Assembly: GCF_004564075.1 (NCBI RefSeq)
Contig: NZ_CP038256.1
Coordinates: 2,232,001 to 2,296,000 of the forward strand
Length of the DNA stretch: 64,000 bases
DNA from: Microbacterium sediminis
GTDB lineage: Bacteria > Actinomycetota > Actinomycetes > Actinomycetales > Microbacteriaceae
Reading direction: 5' to 3'
Position 1 is the first letter of the stretch; every line of letters starts with the position of its first letter. Under the pieces are notes generated by a model. It was not told the DNA's origin, did not search any database, and worked only from the letters and a program-made list of their open reading frames with translations. Position numbers and translations under genes: made by a program. This document shows, piece by piece, positions 32,222-41,322 of the stretch.

Positions 32222-32259
32222 CAATGCGTCCACGAACTCCTCATAGTGTGGACGCATTG
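32222..32259. promoter_or_regulatory. Inverted repeat flanking the HAD/phn-type operon promoter
   Basis: CAATGCGTCCAC (32222-32233) and GTGGACGCATTG (32248-32259) are perfect 12-bp complements with a 14-nt spacer. The spacer contains CATAGT (32242-32247), a good -10 candidate for the operon, whose TTG start is at 32283. A dimeric repressor bound to both arms would cover the core promoter. The RpiR-type regulator at the operon's end is the obvious candidate. Confidence 0.65.
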
Positions 32260-32282
32260 TTCGTGAGTGTGAGGGAGTTCCG

Positions 32283-32987
32283 TTGGCAGCGAGCGTCGTG
32301 TTCGATTTCGACGGCACCCTCGCCGTCGGCAACGGCGCCGTGCTTGCCTACGCCCGCGAGGTCGCCCGTCGCGCGGGAACCGGCTTCCTGGAGCGCGTCG
32401 AGCGCACGCTCGCCGCGTTCGACGACGGGCTCGAGGATCGCTTCCGCGACGGCTACGACATCGTCGGCATCCTCGGGCGCGACGCCGGCATCGCGCCCGA
32501 CGAGCTGCAGGATGCCTACCTCGCCAGCCGCGCGGCGCTCGGCGGCCCCGACGCCCCCGTCGACATGGCGCCGGGCCTGGACGAGCTCCTCGCGGCGCTG
32601 CCCGCCTCGACCCGCGTCGTGCTCGCGACGAACGCCCCGGCGCTCGGCGTGGAGCCGCTGCTCGATGCGTGGGGCGTGCGCGCACGGATCGACGCGCTGC
32701 ACTACGACACCGGCAAGCCCGCCGGCCTGACCCCGATCATCCGCGACGCCCTCGCGCTCGGCCCGGTGTTGTCCGTCGGCGACATCGTCGAGAACGACCT
32801 CGCCCCCGCCGCGGCGCTCGGCGCCGACACCGCGCTCGTGGGCGCCACGGCGGCCGAATCGGCGGCGGCGGTCACGATGCGCGCGGCGACGCTCGCGGAG
32901 CTCGCTCCCCAGATCCTCGCGTGGGCCCACCGGGCCGACGCGCTGACCCCCGTGCTGCCCGGCACGGGCCACCCCCTCGAAAGGTGA
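32283..32987 (+). CDS. HAD-superfamily phosphatase-like hydrolase
   Basis: The 234-residue protein begins at TTG behind a GAGGGAG ribosome-binding site. It carries HAD motif I, VVFDFDGTLAVG (about 5-16), motif II near STRVVLATNAPAL, and motif IV, VLSVGDIVENDLAPAAALG, with the acidic pair. It should dephosphorylate a small phosphorylated metabolite in the cytosol. It is the first gene of an operon with a PhnD/C/E/E-type ABC importer and an RpiR/SIS regulator, so its substrate is probably what the transporter imports or a direct product of it. It lacks obvious features of phosphonoacetaldehyde hydrolase beyond the HAD fold. Confidence 0.82.
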   Translation: MAASVVFDFDGTLAVGNGAVLAYAREVARRAGTGFLERVERTLAAFDDGLEDRFRDGYDIVGILGRDAGIAPDELQDAYLASRAALGGPDAPVDMAPGLDELLAALPASTRVVLATNAPALGVEPLLDAWGVRARIDALHYDTGKPAGLTPIIRDALALGPVLSVGDIVENDLAPAAALGADTALVGATAAESAAAVTMRAATLAELAPQILAWAHRADALTPVLPGTGHPLER

Positions 32988-32995
32988 ACCCTCCC

Positions 32996-34003
32996 ATGCG
33001 CAAGACCCTGATCGCGTCGGGTGCCGTCGCGATGCTCGCCCTCGGACTCGCCGGCTGCGCGTCCTCCGACGACGCGGCCGATGCCGCCGGCGCCACCGAG
33101 TGGCCCGAGTCGATCACCCTCTCGCTCGTCCCCTCGGTCGAGGGCGAGGACCTGGCCGAAGCGCTCGGCCCGCTCACCGACTACCTCTCGGAGGGCCTCG
33201 GCATCGAGGTCGAGGGCGTCGTCGCCACCAACTACGCCGCCACGGTCGAGGCGCTCGGCGCCGACCAGGCCCAGGTCGTCATCACCGACGCCGGCTCGCT
33301 CTACAACGCGATCGAGCAGTACGACGCCAAGCTGATCGCGCGCGACGTGCGCTTCGGCGCCACCTCGTACGCCGCGGTCGCCTACACGAACAACCCCGAC
33401 AAGTACTGCGACGACGAGCCGGTCATGGCCACCTACGACGCCAGCGGCATCGAGCTGTCGTACTGCAACGGCCTGGAGGAGGCCGGCGCATCGGCCACGG
33501 GCCAGGGCCCGAAGGGCGTCGAGGCGTTCGAGAAGCTCGCGGGCGCGAAGGTCGCGCTGCAGGCCGCCACCTCGCCGGCCGGCTACCAGTACCCCGTCGT
33601 GGCCATGCGCGACGCCGGCATCGACACCGACGCCGACATCGAGCAGATCCCGGTCGAGGGCAACAACAACGCCGTGCTGGCCGTCGCCAACGGCGACGCC
33701 GAGGTCGGCTTCGGCTACTGGGACGCCCGCACCACGGTGACCTCGGAGGTCCCCGACATCGCCGAGAAGGCCGTGGCCTTCGCCTACACCGAGATGATCC
33801 CCAACGGCGGCGTCGCGGTCGCGAACTCGCTGCCCGCCGACCTCGTCGAGGAGCTGGCGACGCTGCTCGACGAGTACGCCGACTCGTCGGAGGAGGCCGC
33901 CACGGTCATGTTCGACCTCGTGGGCCTGAGCGACTGGACCACCGACACGGCCGAGGACGAGATCACCCGCTACGGCGAGATCCTCGCGCAGTTCCAGGGC
34001 TGA
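32996..34003 (+). CDS. Phosphonate/phosphite-type ABC transporter substrate-binding lipoprotein (PhnD-like)
   Basis: This 335-residue lipoprotein has a signal peptide ending in LAGCASS (lipobox, Cys about residue 20) and a type-II periplasmic-binding fold of the PhnD/PtxB/TauA class. It contains [59 protein letters not shown] and [20 protein letters not shown]. Two cysteines (KYCDDEP and LSYCNG) could form a disulfide. PhnD-type proteins bind phosphonates, phosphite or other phosphorylated compounds. Context (a HAD phosphatase and a sugar-phosphate-sensing RpiR regulator) leaves the ligand open. Confidence 0.88.
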   Translation: MRKTLIASGAVAMLALGLAGCASSDDAADAAGATEWPESITLSLVPSVEGEDLAEALGPLTDYLSEGLGIEVEGVVATNYAATVEALGADQAQVVITDAGSLYNAIEQYDAKLIARDVRFGATSYAAVAYTNNPDKYCDDEPVMATYDASGIELSYCNGLEEAGASATGQGPKGVEAFEKLAGAKVALQAATSPAGYQYPVVAMRDAGIDTDADIEQIPVEGNNNAVLAVANGDAEVGFGYWDARTTVTSEVPDIAEKAVAFAYTEMIPNGGVAVANSLPADLVEELATLLDEYADSSEEAATVMFDLVGLSDWTTDTAEDEITRYGEILAQFQG

Positions 34004-34025
34004 CCCCCTCCGGGAGACGCAGCGC

Positions 34026-34853
34026 ATGACATCCGGCGCGCACACCGCGGAGGCCGGGCTCGTCCCGGCCTCCGCCTCCTGGCCGATCCGCCTCGAGCGG
34101 GTCTCGGTCACGTACCCCAACGGCACGGCCGCCCTGCGCGACGTGTCGCTCACGATCGCCCCGGGCGAGATGGTCTCGATCGTCGGGCTGTCCGGATCGG
34201 GCAAGTCGACGCTGATCCGCACGATCAACGGCCTGGTGCCCGTCACCGGCGGCACCGTCGAGGTCGGCCCCTACACGGTCTCGGGCCTCGCCGGCCGGCG
34301 CCTGCGCGAGCTGCGCGGTCACGTCGGCATGATCTTCCAGGGCTTCAACCTCGCCGAGCGCGTCGACGTGTACCGCAACACGCTCGTCGGCCGGTTCGCC
34401 CGCGCCGGCGCGCTCCGCTCGCTGCTGGGCATCCCCACGCCGGAGGACCGCGAGATCGCCCTGCGCGCGCTCGATGCCGTCGGCATGCTCGACAAGGTGT
34501 GGACGCGCGCCGGATCGCTCTCGGGCGGCCAGAAGCAGCGCGTGGCGATCGCCCGCGCGCTGTCGCAGGAGCCGCAGGTGATGCTCGCCGACGAGCCCGT
34601 CGCGAGTCTCGATCCGCCCACCGCGCACGCCGTGATGGCCGAGCTGGAGCGCATCGGCGTGGAGCGGGGGCTCACCGTGCTGGTGAACCTGCACCTCATG
34701 GACCTCGCCCGCGACTACACCACCCGCATGATCGGCCTGCGCGCCGGCGAGCTCGTGTACGACGGCCCCGCCGCCGACGCCACCGACGCGGACTTCGAGC
34801 AGATCTACGGGCGCCGCATCCAGCCGCAGGACCGCCTCGGGGCGACGTCGTGA
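34026..34853 (+). CDS. Phosphonate-type ABC transporter ATP-binding protein (PhnC-like)
   Basis: This 275-residue ATPase has Walker [17 protein letters not shown] (about 55-70), a Q-loop in [19 protein letters not shown], the signature [15 protein letters not shown] and Walker [31 protein letters not shown] is typical of PhnC. It energises import through the two permeases encoded next. Its stop codon overlaps the GTG of the first permease gene, so the subunits are translationally coupled. Confidence 0.92.
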   Translation: MTSGAHTAEAGLVPASASWPIRLERVSVTYPNGTAALRDVSLTIAPGEMVSIVGLSGSGKSTLIRTINGLVPVTGGTVEVGPYTVSGLAGRRLRELRGHVGMIFQGFNLAERVDVYRNTLVGRFARAGALRSLLGIPTPEDREIALRALDAVGMLDKVWTRAGSLSGGQKQRVAIARALSQEPQVMLADEPVASLDPPTAHAVMAELERIGVERGLTVLVNLHLMDLARDYTTRMIGLRAGELVYDGPAADATDADFEQIYGRRIQPQDRLGATS

Positions 34854-35644
34854 CGATCGCCGTGCCGCCGCGGCCCCGGACGTGGCCGCGCACGCTGCTC
34901 GTCGTCGCGGGGTTCGCGGCGTTCACCGTACTCACCTGCCTGCCCGCGATCGGCGGCGTCGAGATCGACCTCGCCGCGATCGCGAAGAACTGGCGCAACG
35001 GCGCCAACAAGATGCTGCAGCTGCTGCAGCCCGACCTCGGCTTCCTGCCCCGCACCGTCCAGCCGATGCTCGAGACGCTGCAGATGGCGGTCGTGGGAGC
35101 CGCCGCCGCGGCGATCGTCTCGGTGCCGCTCACGCTCTGGGCCGCGCGGCCGACCAACCCGAACGGCATCGCGCGCGGGATCGTGCGGGCGGCGATCAAC
35201 ATCGTCCGCTCGGTGCCCGACCTCGTCTACGCCACCATCCTCGTCGCGCTCGTCGGCGTGGGCGCCCTGCCGGGCCTGCTCACGCTGTTCCTGTTCGATC
35301 TCGGCATCGTCGTCAAGCTCGTCTCCGAGGCGATCGACTCCGCCGATCACCCCTACCTCGAGGCCGGCCACGCCGCCGGGGCGCGGCAGGGTCAGCTCAA
35401 CCGCGCGCTCGCGCTGCCGCAGAGCCTGCCGCTGTTCGCCAATCAGTGGCTGTACGCGCTCGAGCTCAACGTGCGCATCTCGGCCATCCTCGGCATCGTC
35501 GGCGCGGGCGGCATCGGCCGGCTGCTCGACGAGCGATTCGGCTTCTACGCCTACGACGACGTCTCGGTGATCATCCTCGAGATCCTCGTCGTAGTGATCC
35601 TCATCGAGCTCGTCTCGAACCAGCTCCGCCGGAGGCTCACATGA
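34850..35644 (+). CDS. Phosphonate-type ABC transporter permease (PhnE-like), first
   Basis: This 264-residue inner-membrane protein has about six spans. The permease coupling loop is [20 protein letters not shown], followed by [27 protein letters not shown] in the C-terminal half, typical of PhnE. The GTG at 34850 overlaps the stop codon of the ATPase gene, and the 3' end overlaps the next permease gene as ATGA. With its neighbour it forms the heterodimeric channel. Confidence 0.9.
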   Translation: MTIAVPPRPRTWPRTLLVVAGFAAFTVLTCLPAIGGVEIDLAAIAKNWRNGANKMLQLLQPDLGFLPRTVQPMLETLQMAVVGAAAAAIVSVPLTLWAARPTNPNGIARGIVRAAINIVRSVPDLVYATILVALVGVGALPGLLTLFLFDLGIVVKLVSEAIDSADHPYLEAGHAAGARQGQLNRALALPQSLPLFANQWLYALELNVRISAILGIVGAGGIGRLLDERFGFYAYDDVSVIILEILVVVILIELVSNQLRRRLT

Positions 35645-36483
35645 CCGCCACGCTGACGCCGGCCCCGCCGGTGCTCGACCTGCCCCGACCGCCCTCGCGC
35701 CGCCGCGAGACGATCGCCGCGATCGTGGCCGGCGCCGTCATCCTCGTCTCGGCCGCCACGCTCGACGCCGGGTGGGCCCGCCTGCTGGACCTCCCGCGCG
35801 CCTCGTGGGAGTACGCGGTGCTGATGTTCCAGAACCCGGACTGGTCGAAGCTGTGGCGCGCGCTGTTCGAGATGTGGCGGTCGATCTCGATGGCCTGGCT
35901 CGGCGCGCTGCTGTGCGTGGTGCTGTCGGTGCCGCTGGGCATGTTCGCCGCCCACGGCGTCGGCCCCGCCTGGCTGCGGCACGGACTGCGTGCGGTGTTC
36001 GCCGTGATCCGCGCGGTGCCCGAGGTGATCATCGCGCTCATCCTGCTCACCGTCACGGGCCTGACGCCGTTCACGGGCGCGCTGGCGCTCGGCATCGCCG
36101 GTATCGGCACGCAGGGCAAGTGGGTGTACGAGACGATCGAGTCCCTGCACGACGGCGCGGCGGAGGCGGTGCGAGCCTCGGGGGGAGGGCGCATCGCCGT
36201 CGCGCGCTGGGCGCTGTGGCCGGCGGCGCTGCCGTCGCTGATGTCGTTCGCGCTGTACCGCTTCGAGATCAACATCCGCACCTCGGCGGTGCTGGGTCTC
36301 GTCGGCGCGGGCGGCATCGGCTCGATGCTGTCGAACTACACCAACTACCGTGAGTGGAGCACGGTGGGCATGCTGCTCATCGTGGTGGTCATCGCGACGA
36401 TGCTGATCGACGCGGCCTCCGGCGCGCTGCGCCGACGGATCATGGAAGGAGCGAGGGCACGTGGCGTGGACCGGATCCGCTGA
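35641..36483 (+). CDS. Phosphonate-type ABC transporter permease (PhnE-like), second
   Basis: This 280-residue protein has about six spans and the PhnE-type segments VIRAVPEVIIALILLTVTGL, EAVRASGGGRIAVARWALWP (coupling loop) and FEINIRTSAVLGLVGAGGIG. It starts with an ATGA overlap with the first permease. Its 3' end overlaps the RpiR-type regulator gene by 23 bp, placing the regulator firmly in the same operon. Confidence 0.9.
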   Translation: MTATLTPAPPVLDLPRPPSRRRETIAAIVAGAVILVSAATLDAGWARLLDLPRASWEYAVLMFQNPDWSKLWRALFEMWRSISMAWLGALLCVVLSVPLGMFAAHGVGPAWLRHGLRAVFAVIRAVPEVIIALILLTVTGLTPFTGALALGIAGIGTQGKWVYETIESLHDGAAEAVRASGGGRIAVARWALWPAALPSLMSFALYRFEINIRTSAVLGLVGAGGIGSMLSNYTNYREWSTVGMLLIVVVIATMLIDAASGALRRRIMEGARARGVDRIR

Positions 36484-37327
36484 CGCTCCCCTGACCGCGC
36501 GCATCACCGCGCTCGCGCCGTCGCTGCACCCCGGCGAGCGCCGGGTGGCCGAGGCGATCGCGAACGACCTGAGCACGGCCGTGGAGCGCACGGCGCAGGA
36601 GGCGGCCGAGGCGATCGGCGTGGGCCGCGCGACCGTCGTGCGCACGGCGCAGGCGCTGGGCTACGAGGGCTACCCGCAGCTGCGCGTCGCCGCCGCCCGC
36701 GACCTGGCGCTGCGCACCACCGACGCGTCGCTGCTGGCCGACGGCACAATCCTCGGCTCGCTGCGGGCCTCCTCGGAGCGCTTCGCGTCGCGCCTCGGTC
36801 ACACGCTGTCGGGCCTGACCGAGGAGGGCCTGCAGGCCTTTGTCGGCGCGCTCGACGAGGCCGCGCGGGTGCTCGTCATCGCCAACGGGCTGTCCTCTCC
36901 CCTGGGCCTCGACCTGGCCCTGCGGCTCAACGCGGCGGGCCGGCCGGCCGAGCACCTCTCCGACGCGCTCGCGCAGCGCATCGCCGCCCGCCAGCTGGGC
37001 GCCGACGCGGTGTGCCTGGTCGTCTCGGGATCGGGCGCCAACGAGACCACGCTCGCGGCGATGACGTCGGCGCAGGCGAGCGGGTGCCGCGTGCTCGCGA
37101 TCACCTCGTTCGCGCAGTCGGCCGTGACCGACCTGGCCGACACCGCCCTCATCGTGCCGGCCGTCAACGACACCTTCCAGGACGAGCTGCTGCACACCTC
37201 GCGCGCGGCGCTCATGCTCGTCACCGAGGCGCTCGTCGACGCCCTGCTCACCCGCCGCGGCGACCGGGGCCGCGACGCCCGGGCCTCCGTGCTCGAGGTG
37301 CTGGGCTCCTCGATCCGGGAGTCCTGA
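36461..37327 (+). CDS. RpiR/MurR-family transcriptional regulator with SIS domain
   Basis: The 288-residue protein has an N-terminal RpiR helix-turn-helix (about 10-85, TAQEAAEAIGVGRATVVRTA and GYEGYPQLRVAAARDL) and a C-terminal SIS domain (about 120-270) with VLVIANGLSSPLGLDLALRL and CLVVSGSGANETTLAAM. SIS domains bind phosphosugars, so the inducer is probably a sugar phosphate or similar phosphorylated compound. It begins at GTG 36461 inside the end of the second permease gene. It is the likely local regulator of the HAD-ABC operon through the inverted repeat at 32222-32259. Confidence 0.9.
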   Translation: MAWTGSADAPLTARITALAPSLHPGERRVAEAIANDLSTAVERTAQEAAEAIGVGRATVVRTAQALGYEGYPQLRVAAARDLALRTTDASLLADGTILGSLRASSERFASRLGHTLSGLTEEGLQAFVGALDEAARVLVIANGLSSPLGLDLALRLNAAGRPAEHLSDALAQRIAARQLGADAVCLVVSGSGANETTLAAMTSAQASGCRVLAITSFAQSAVTDLADTALIVPAVNDTFQDELLHTSRAALMLVTEALVDALLTRRGDRGRDARASVLEVLGSSIRES

Positions 37328-37339
37328 GGCGCCGGAGGC

Positions 37340-37540
37340 TCACTCCTCCTCGTCGCCGCCGGGGCGGACCGGGGCGTCGTCGCGGATGTCGACGCGGGTG
37401 ACGCCGTCGCGCTCGGTCACCTCGATCCGCGGCGCCGCGTCGGACTCGACGGCGTCGGGTGCGGCCAGGAGCTGATCGCGGCGCTTCTCGTCGGGCGTCA
37501 TGCCCGTCTCATCGGGCTCGTTCGGCTCTGTCGTGGTCAT
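37340..37540 (-). CDS. Small acidic hypothetical protein
   Basis: This 66-residue protein is strongly acidic and probably disordered (TTTEPNEPDETGMTPDEKR at the start, RPGGDEEE at the end). A central EVTERDGVTRVDIRD could form a beta hairpin. I do not recognise a family. It converges on the RpiR-type gene with a 12-bp gap. A TAGCGT hexamer 7 nt upstream of its ATG fits the leaderless pattern, which supports it as a real gene. Confidence 0.6.
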   Translation of the reverse strand: MTTTEPNEPDETGMTPDEKRRDQLLAAPDAVESDAAPRIEVTERDGVTRVDIRDDAPVRPGGDEEE

Positions 37541-37547
37541 GTCGCCG

Positions 37548-37553
37548 ACGCTA
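37548..37553 (-). promoter_or_regulatory. Predicted -10 element of the small acidic protein gene
   Basis: TAGCGT on the minus strand lies 7 nt before the ATG at 37540, with no ribosome-binding site. Confidence 0.45.
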
Positions 37554-37573
37554 CGGCGCGGCCGGGCGCCCCG

Positions 37574-38551
37574 TCATCCCCTTGACACGATGCCGTCGAC
37601 CCACCGCGCCAGGCGGGCGTAGGCCTCCTGGCGCGCCTCGCGGCGCGAGAGGAACACGTCGTGCAGCGCCCCGTCGATCCGCTCGATCGTCACCGACGGC
37701 CCGAGACGGAGCGCGGCGCGGGCGATCTCGTCGACCACGAGCACGGTGTCCACTCGGGTGAGCGCCTCCGACCAGCGCGTGGGCGGCATGCTGCGCGCCG
37801 AGAGCAGCACGCAGATCGGCGCCGGGATGCCCAGACCCTTGGCCACCGTGGCATGCCCCACGAGGATCGCGTCGAGCCAGCCGTTCTGCACGGGCGGCGA
37901 CACGTCCGGCCGCCACCGCGCGTTGGGGCTCAGCGGATCGTCGGGATCGGCGACCTCCCGCTGCGCGCGCGAGTAGAAGCCGAGGTCGACCTGCGGGATG
38001 GCGTTGCGGGGCCGGAAGCGCGCGCCGAGGTCGATCGCGGCCGCGAGGGCCGCCCGGCCCGCCGCGCCGAGCTGGAACTCCAGCCACGGCGCGTTCAGCA
38101 CGAGCGCCGCGGCGGCGCGGGGATGGCGGGCCGCCCACAGGCTCAGGATGAGCCCGCCCGTGGAGTGCCCGAAGAGCACGAGCCGCCGCCCGCGCCGATC
38201 CCCCATCGCCTCGAGCGCCGCCGCGATGTCCTCGTCGTAGGTGGCGAGATCGGTGATGAAGCCGGGCGTCTGCCCCGCCCGGAGGCTGCGCCCGTACTTG
38301 CGCAGGTCCAGCGCGTAGAACCGCGCCCCGCGATCCGTCCAGAACCGCGCGATGCCGGGCTGGAAGAAGTAGTCCGACCAGCCGTGCACGTAGAGCACGT
38401 CGACGTCGCGCAGCGCGCGATCGCGGAACAGGCCGCGCGGCAGGTGCCGCACGAGCGTCGCGACGACCTCGCCCTCGTCGTCGGCCCCGAGCGGAAGGGT
38501 GAGCTGCTCGAATCCCCGGCCGAGGATGTCCGGCGCCCACTCCCCGCTCAT
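37574..38551 (-). CDS. Alpha/beta hydrolase (S33/monoacylglycerol-lipase-like)
   Basis: This 325-residue alpha/beta hydrolase contains the oxyanion segment YVHGWSDYFFQPGIA (about 53-67), the nucleophile elbow LVLFGHSTGGLILSLWA (Ser in GHSTG, about 128), and late acidic and histidine positions in DTVLVVDEIA and IDGALHDVFLSR. The fold and the ALDLRKYGRS segment resemble serine aminopeptidase / lysophospholipase-type esterases. It lies 9 bp downstream of an acyl-CoA ligase gene, so it may act on fatty acyl esters. Substrate is not determined. Confidence 0.85.
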   Translation of the reverse strand: MSGEWAPDILGRGFEQLTLPLGADDEGEVVATLVRHLPRGLFRDRALRDVDVLYVHGWSDYFFQPGIARFWTDRGARFYALDLRKYGRSLRAGQTPGFITDLATYDEDIAAALEAMGDRRGRRLVLFGHSTGGLILSLWAARHPRAAAALVLNAPWLEFQLGAAGRAALAAAIDLGARFRPRNAIPQVDLGFYSRAQREVADPDDPLSPNARWRPDVSPPVQNGWLDAILVGHATVAKGLGIPAPICVLLSARSMPPTRWSEALTRVDTVLVVDEIARAALRLGPSVTIERIDGALHDVFLSRREARQEAYARLARWVDGIVSRG

Positions 38552-38557
38552 GCCGCC

Positions 38558-38563
38558 AGCCTA
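38558..38563 (-). promoter_or_regulatory. Possible -10 element of the alpha/beta hydrolase gene
   Basis: TAGGCT on the minus strand is 6 nt before the ATG at 38551, as at several other genes. However, its TAG is also the stop codon of the upstream acyl-CoA ligase gene, so the match may be partly coincidental. Confidence 0.4.
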
Positions 38564-40276
38564 CGGGCGGCGTCCCTCCCCGGCCGCCATGCGCTCGCGC
38601 ACCTCGCGGCGCAGCACCTTGCCCACGAGCGATCGGGGCAGCTCGTCCATCTGCACGATCCGGCGGGGCACCTTGTAGTCGGCCAGGTGCGTACGGGCGT
38701 AGTCGCGCAGCGCCCCGGCGTCGAACGTGCGGCCCTCACGCAGCTGCACGGCGGCCGCGACCTGCTCGCTGCCGTCGGGTCGGCGCAGCCCCACCACGGC
38801 GGCGGCGTCCACGTCGGGATGCGCCTCGAGGGTTTCCTCCACCTCGTGCGGCGCGACGTTGTAGCCGCCGGTGATGATGAGCTCCTTGATCCGATCGACC
38901 ACCGTGACGAACCCGTCCTCGGCGACCGTGACGATGTCGCCGGTGCGCACCCAGCCGCCCGGGAGCAGGGATTCCGCGGTCGCTTCGGGCCGCCGCCAGT
39001 AGCCGGCGAACACCTGCGGGCCGCGCAGGAGCAGCTCGCCGCGCTCCCCGGCCGGCACATCGACCGAGGGATCGTCGGGCGAGGTCACGCGGATGTCGGT
39101 GCCGGGGAAGGGCACGCCGACCGTCCCGGGCCGCCGGGTCGGCCCCATCGGATTGCCCAGCGCCACGGGCGACGTCTCGGTCATGCCGTACCCCTCCACG
39201 AGCAGGCCGCCCGTGGCCTCCTCCCACCGCCGCACGGTGGCCAGCGGCAGGCTCATGGCGCCGGAGATCGCGAAGCGGATCGTCGACAGGTCGATCACGC
39301 CCTGCCCCGCCGCCCGCGCGAGGGCGTCGTAGATCGGCGGCACGGCGGGCAGGAACGTCGGCGGGTCCTTCTTGGCGGCATCGGCGACGAGCCCCGCGTC
39401 GAAGGTGGGGAACAGCACGAGCGTGGCACCCATGCTCATCGCGAACGTGAGGCACAACGTGAGCCCGTAGGCGTGGAACAGGGGCAGCACGCCGTAGAAC
39501 GTCTCGCGCCCCTCGCGCAGACCGGGCACCCACGCGCGGCCCTGCATCGCGTTGGCCCGGAGGTTGCGGTGCGTCAGGATCACGCCCTTGGGATCGCCCG
39601 TGGTGCCGCTGGTGTACTGCAGCAGCGCCACGTCGTCCACGGCCGGGCGCGGGTGGCGCCGCGGCAACGGGCGGGCGCCGAGCAGCCGGCGCCACGGGAT
39701 CAGCCCGCGCGCCGCGGGGCGGCCGGTGAGCTTCGCGCGCGACTCGCGGGCCCTCTTGATCGGCAGGCGCAGGGCGAGGCGCGTCCGGAACGGCATCTCG
39801 TCCGTCAGATCCACCGCCACGATGTGCGTCGGGCGCGCGTCGCTGGGGAGCCCGGCCACCGCATCGGCGGTCTTGTCCCACACGATTGCGACGTCGGCCT
39901 CGTGGTCCTCGAACTGGTGGCGCAGCTCCCGCGGCGTGTAGAGCGGGTTGTGCTCGACGACGATGGCGCCCAGGCTCAGTACCGCATAGAAGGCGATGAC
40001 GTGCTGCGGGCAGTTGGGCAGCACGAGGGCCACGCGGTCGCCCTTGCGCACGCCGAGCCGGCGCAGCCCGCCGGCGGCCCGCGCGATCCGCTCGCCCAGC
40101 TCGCGGTAGTCGATCGTCGCGCCGAAGAACACCAGCGCCGGCTTGCGGCGGCACGTCCGCACGCTCCGCTCCATCATGTCGACGAGCGACTCGGTCACCT
40201 CGCCGATGTCGGCGGGCACGCCCGGCGCGTACTGGGCCGTCCACGGCCTCGTCTCCCACGGGTTCGATGCGCTCAC
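38561..40276 (-). CDS. Long-chain fatty acid-CoA ligase (AMP-forming)
   Basis: This 571-residue ANL-superfamily enzyme has the P-loop-like YTSGTTGDPKGVILTHRN (about 210-227), GYGMTETSPVALGNP (motif A5 region), GWVRTGDIVTVAEDGFVTVVDR in part (motif A8), and the catalytic lysine context GKVLRREVRERM at the C-terminus. It activates fatty acids to acyl-CoA via acyl-AMP. The GTG at 40276 was chosen because an excellent AAGGAGG ribosome-binding site lies 6 nt upstream and the protein then begins directly with the family N-terminus. Confidence 0.9.
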   Translation of the reverse strand: MSASNPWETRPWTAQYAPGVPADIGEVTESLVDMMERSVRTCRRKPALVFFGATIDYRELGERIARAAGGLRRLGVRKGDRVALVLPNCPQHVIAFYAVLSLGAIVVEHNPLYTPRELRHQFEDHEADVAIVWDKTADAVAGLPSDARPTHIVAVDLTDEMPFRTRLALRLPIKRARESRAKLTGRPAARGLIPWRRLLGARPLPRRHPRPAVDDVALLQYTSGTTGDPKGVILTHRNLRANAMQGRAWVPGLREGRETFYGVLPLFHAYGLTLCLTFAMSMGATLVLFPTFDAGLVADAAKKDPPTFLPAVPPIYDALARAAGQGVIDLSTIRFAISGAMSLPLATVRRWEEATGGLLVEGYGMTETSPVALGNPMGPTRRPGTVGVPFPGTDIRVTSPDDPSVDVPAGERGELLLRGPQVFAGYWRRPEATAESLLPGGWVRTGDIVTVAEDGFVTVVDRIKELIITGGYNVAPHEVEETLEAHPDVDAAAVVGLRRPDGSEQVAAAVQLREGRTFDAGALRDYARTHLADYKVPRRIVQMDELPRSLVGKVLRREVRERMAAGEGRRP

Positions 40277-40434
40277 GGCGCCTCCTTCCCGGGCCCTCGG
40301 CCCTCGTCGCGGCGTCGGCGCGCGTGCGTCCATGCTCGCACCGGCGCCTCGCCGTCTCCTGGACGTGGCCAGACTCGGCGGCGCCGCACCCGCACGTCAA
40401 CCCCTTGCGGGACGAGCGAGGAGTCGTCAGCCGA

Positions 40435-41322
40435 TCACTTCACGGCGCCCGCGGTGAGGCCTCCCACGATGTACTTCTGCAGGAAGAGGAACAGCGCCAC
40501 CACCGGCAGCGCCGACATGACGGCGCCCGCCGAGAACGCGCTCCAGTCGGCGTACCGCGGGTTGGAGACGAGCTTGGTCAGGCCCACCGCGAGCGTCTGC
40601 TGCTCCGTGTCGATCAGGACCACCGAGGCGACGACGAACTCGTTCACGGTCGAGATGAACGACAGCAGCGCCACCACGGCCAGGATCGGCGCGACCAGGC
40701 GCAGGATGATCGTGAAGAACACCCGCGCGTGCCCGGCGCCGTCGATCCGCGCCGCCTCGTCGATCGACTGCGGCACGGTGTTGAAGAAGCCGTACATGAG
40801 GTAGGTGTTCACGCCGAGCGCGCCGCCCAGGTAGACGAGGATGAGGCCGATGCGGCTGTTGAGGCCGAGCGCCGGGAACCAGTCGCCGATCGTGCTCAGC
40901 AGCAGGAAGATCGCCACGACCGCCAGCAGCTGCGGGAACATCTGCACCACGACGATCGTGATGAGCCCGAAGCGCCGCCCCGTGAACCGCATCCGCGAGA
41001 ACGCGTAGGCGGCGAGCGCGCCGAGGAACACGGTGGCCAGCGCCGTGATGCCGGCGATGATGAGCGTATTGGCGAACCAGGCGGGGAACGGCACCTTCGG
41101 GTCGGTGAGGATGCGCACGTAGCTGTCGATGCCGATCCGCGAGAACAGGGCGTTCGACCCGGTGAGCGTGCCGTTGGGGTTGAGCGAGCTCGACAGCACG
41201 AACACGATCGGCAGCAGCGAGAACGCCACCACGACGACGCCGACGACGTGACGCCATCCGGTGTCGGCGAACCAGCGCCCGAACGAGCGGCGCCTCACGG
41301 GTGTCTCCACGATCGCGCTCAT
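40435..41322 (-). CDS. malG: Maltose/maltodextrin ABC transporter permease (MalG-like)
   Basis: This 295-residue protein has six predicted spans, a short SLNPNGTLTG extracytoplasmic loop and the permease coupling loop IDEAARIDGAGHARVFFTII (about 195-214). These are characteristic of MalG-type carbohydrate permeases. Its ATG overlaps the stop of the MalF-like gene (ATGA). It is the last gene of the leftward malE-malF-malG operon. No ATPase gene is nearby, so a shared MsmK/MalK-type ATPase elsewhere is expected. Confidence 0.93.
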   Translation of the reverse strand: MSAIVETPVRRRSFGRWFADTGWRHVVGVVVVAFSLLPIVFVLSSSLNPNGTLTGSNALFSRIGIDSYVRILTDPKVPFPAWFANTLIIAGITALATVFLGALAAYAFSRMRFTGRRFGLITIVVVQMFPQLLAVVAIFLLLSTIGDWFPALGLNSRIGLILVYLGGALGVNTYLMYGFFNTVPQSIDEAARIDGAGHARVFFTIILRLVAPILAVVALLSFISTVNEFVVASVVLIDTEQQTLAVGLTKLVSNPRYADWSAFSAGAVMSALPVVALFLFLQKYIVGGLTAGAVK

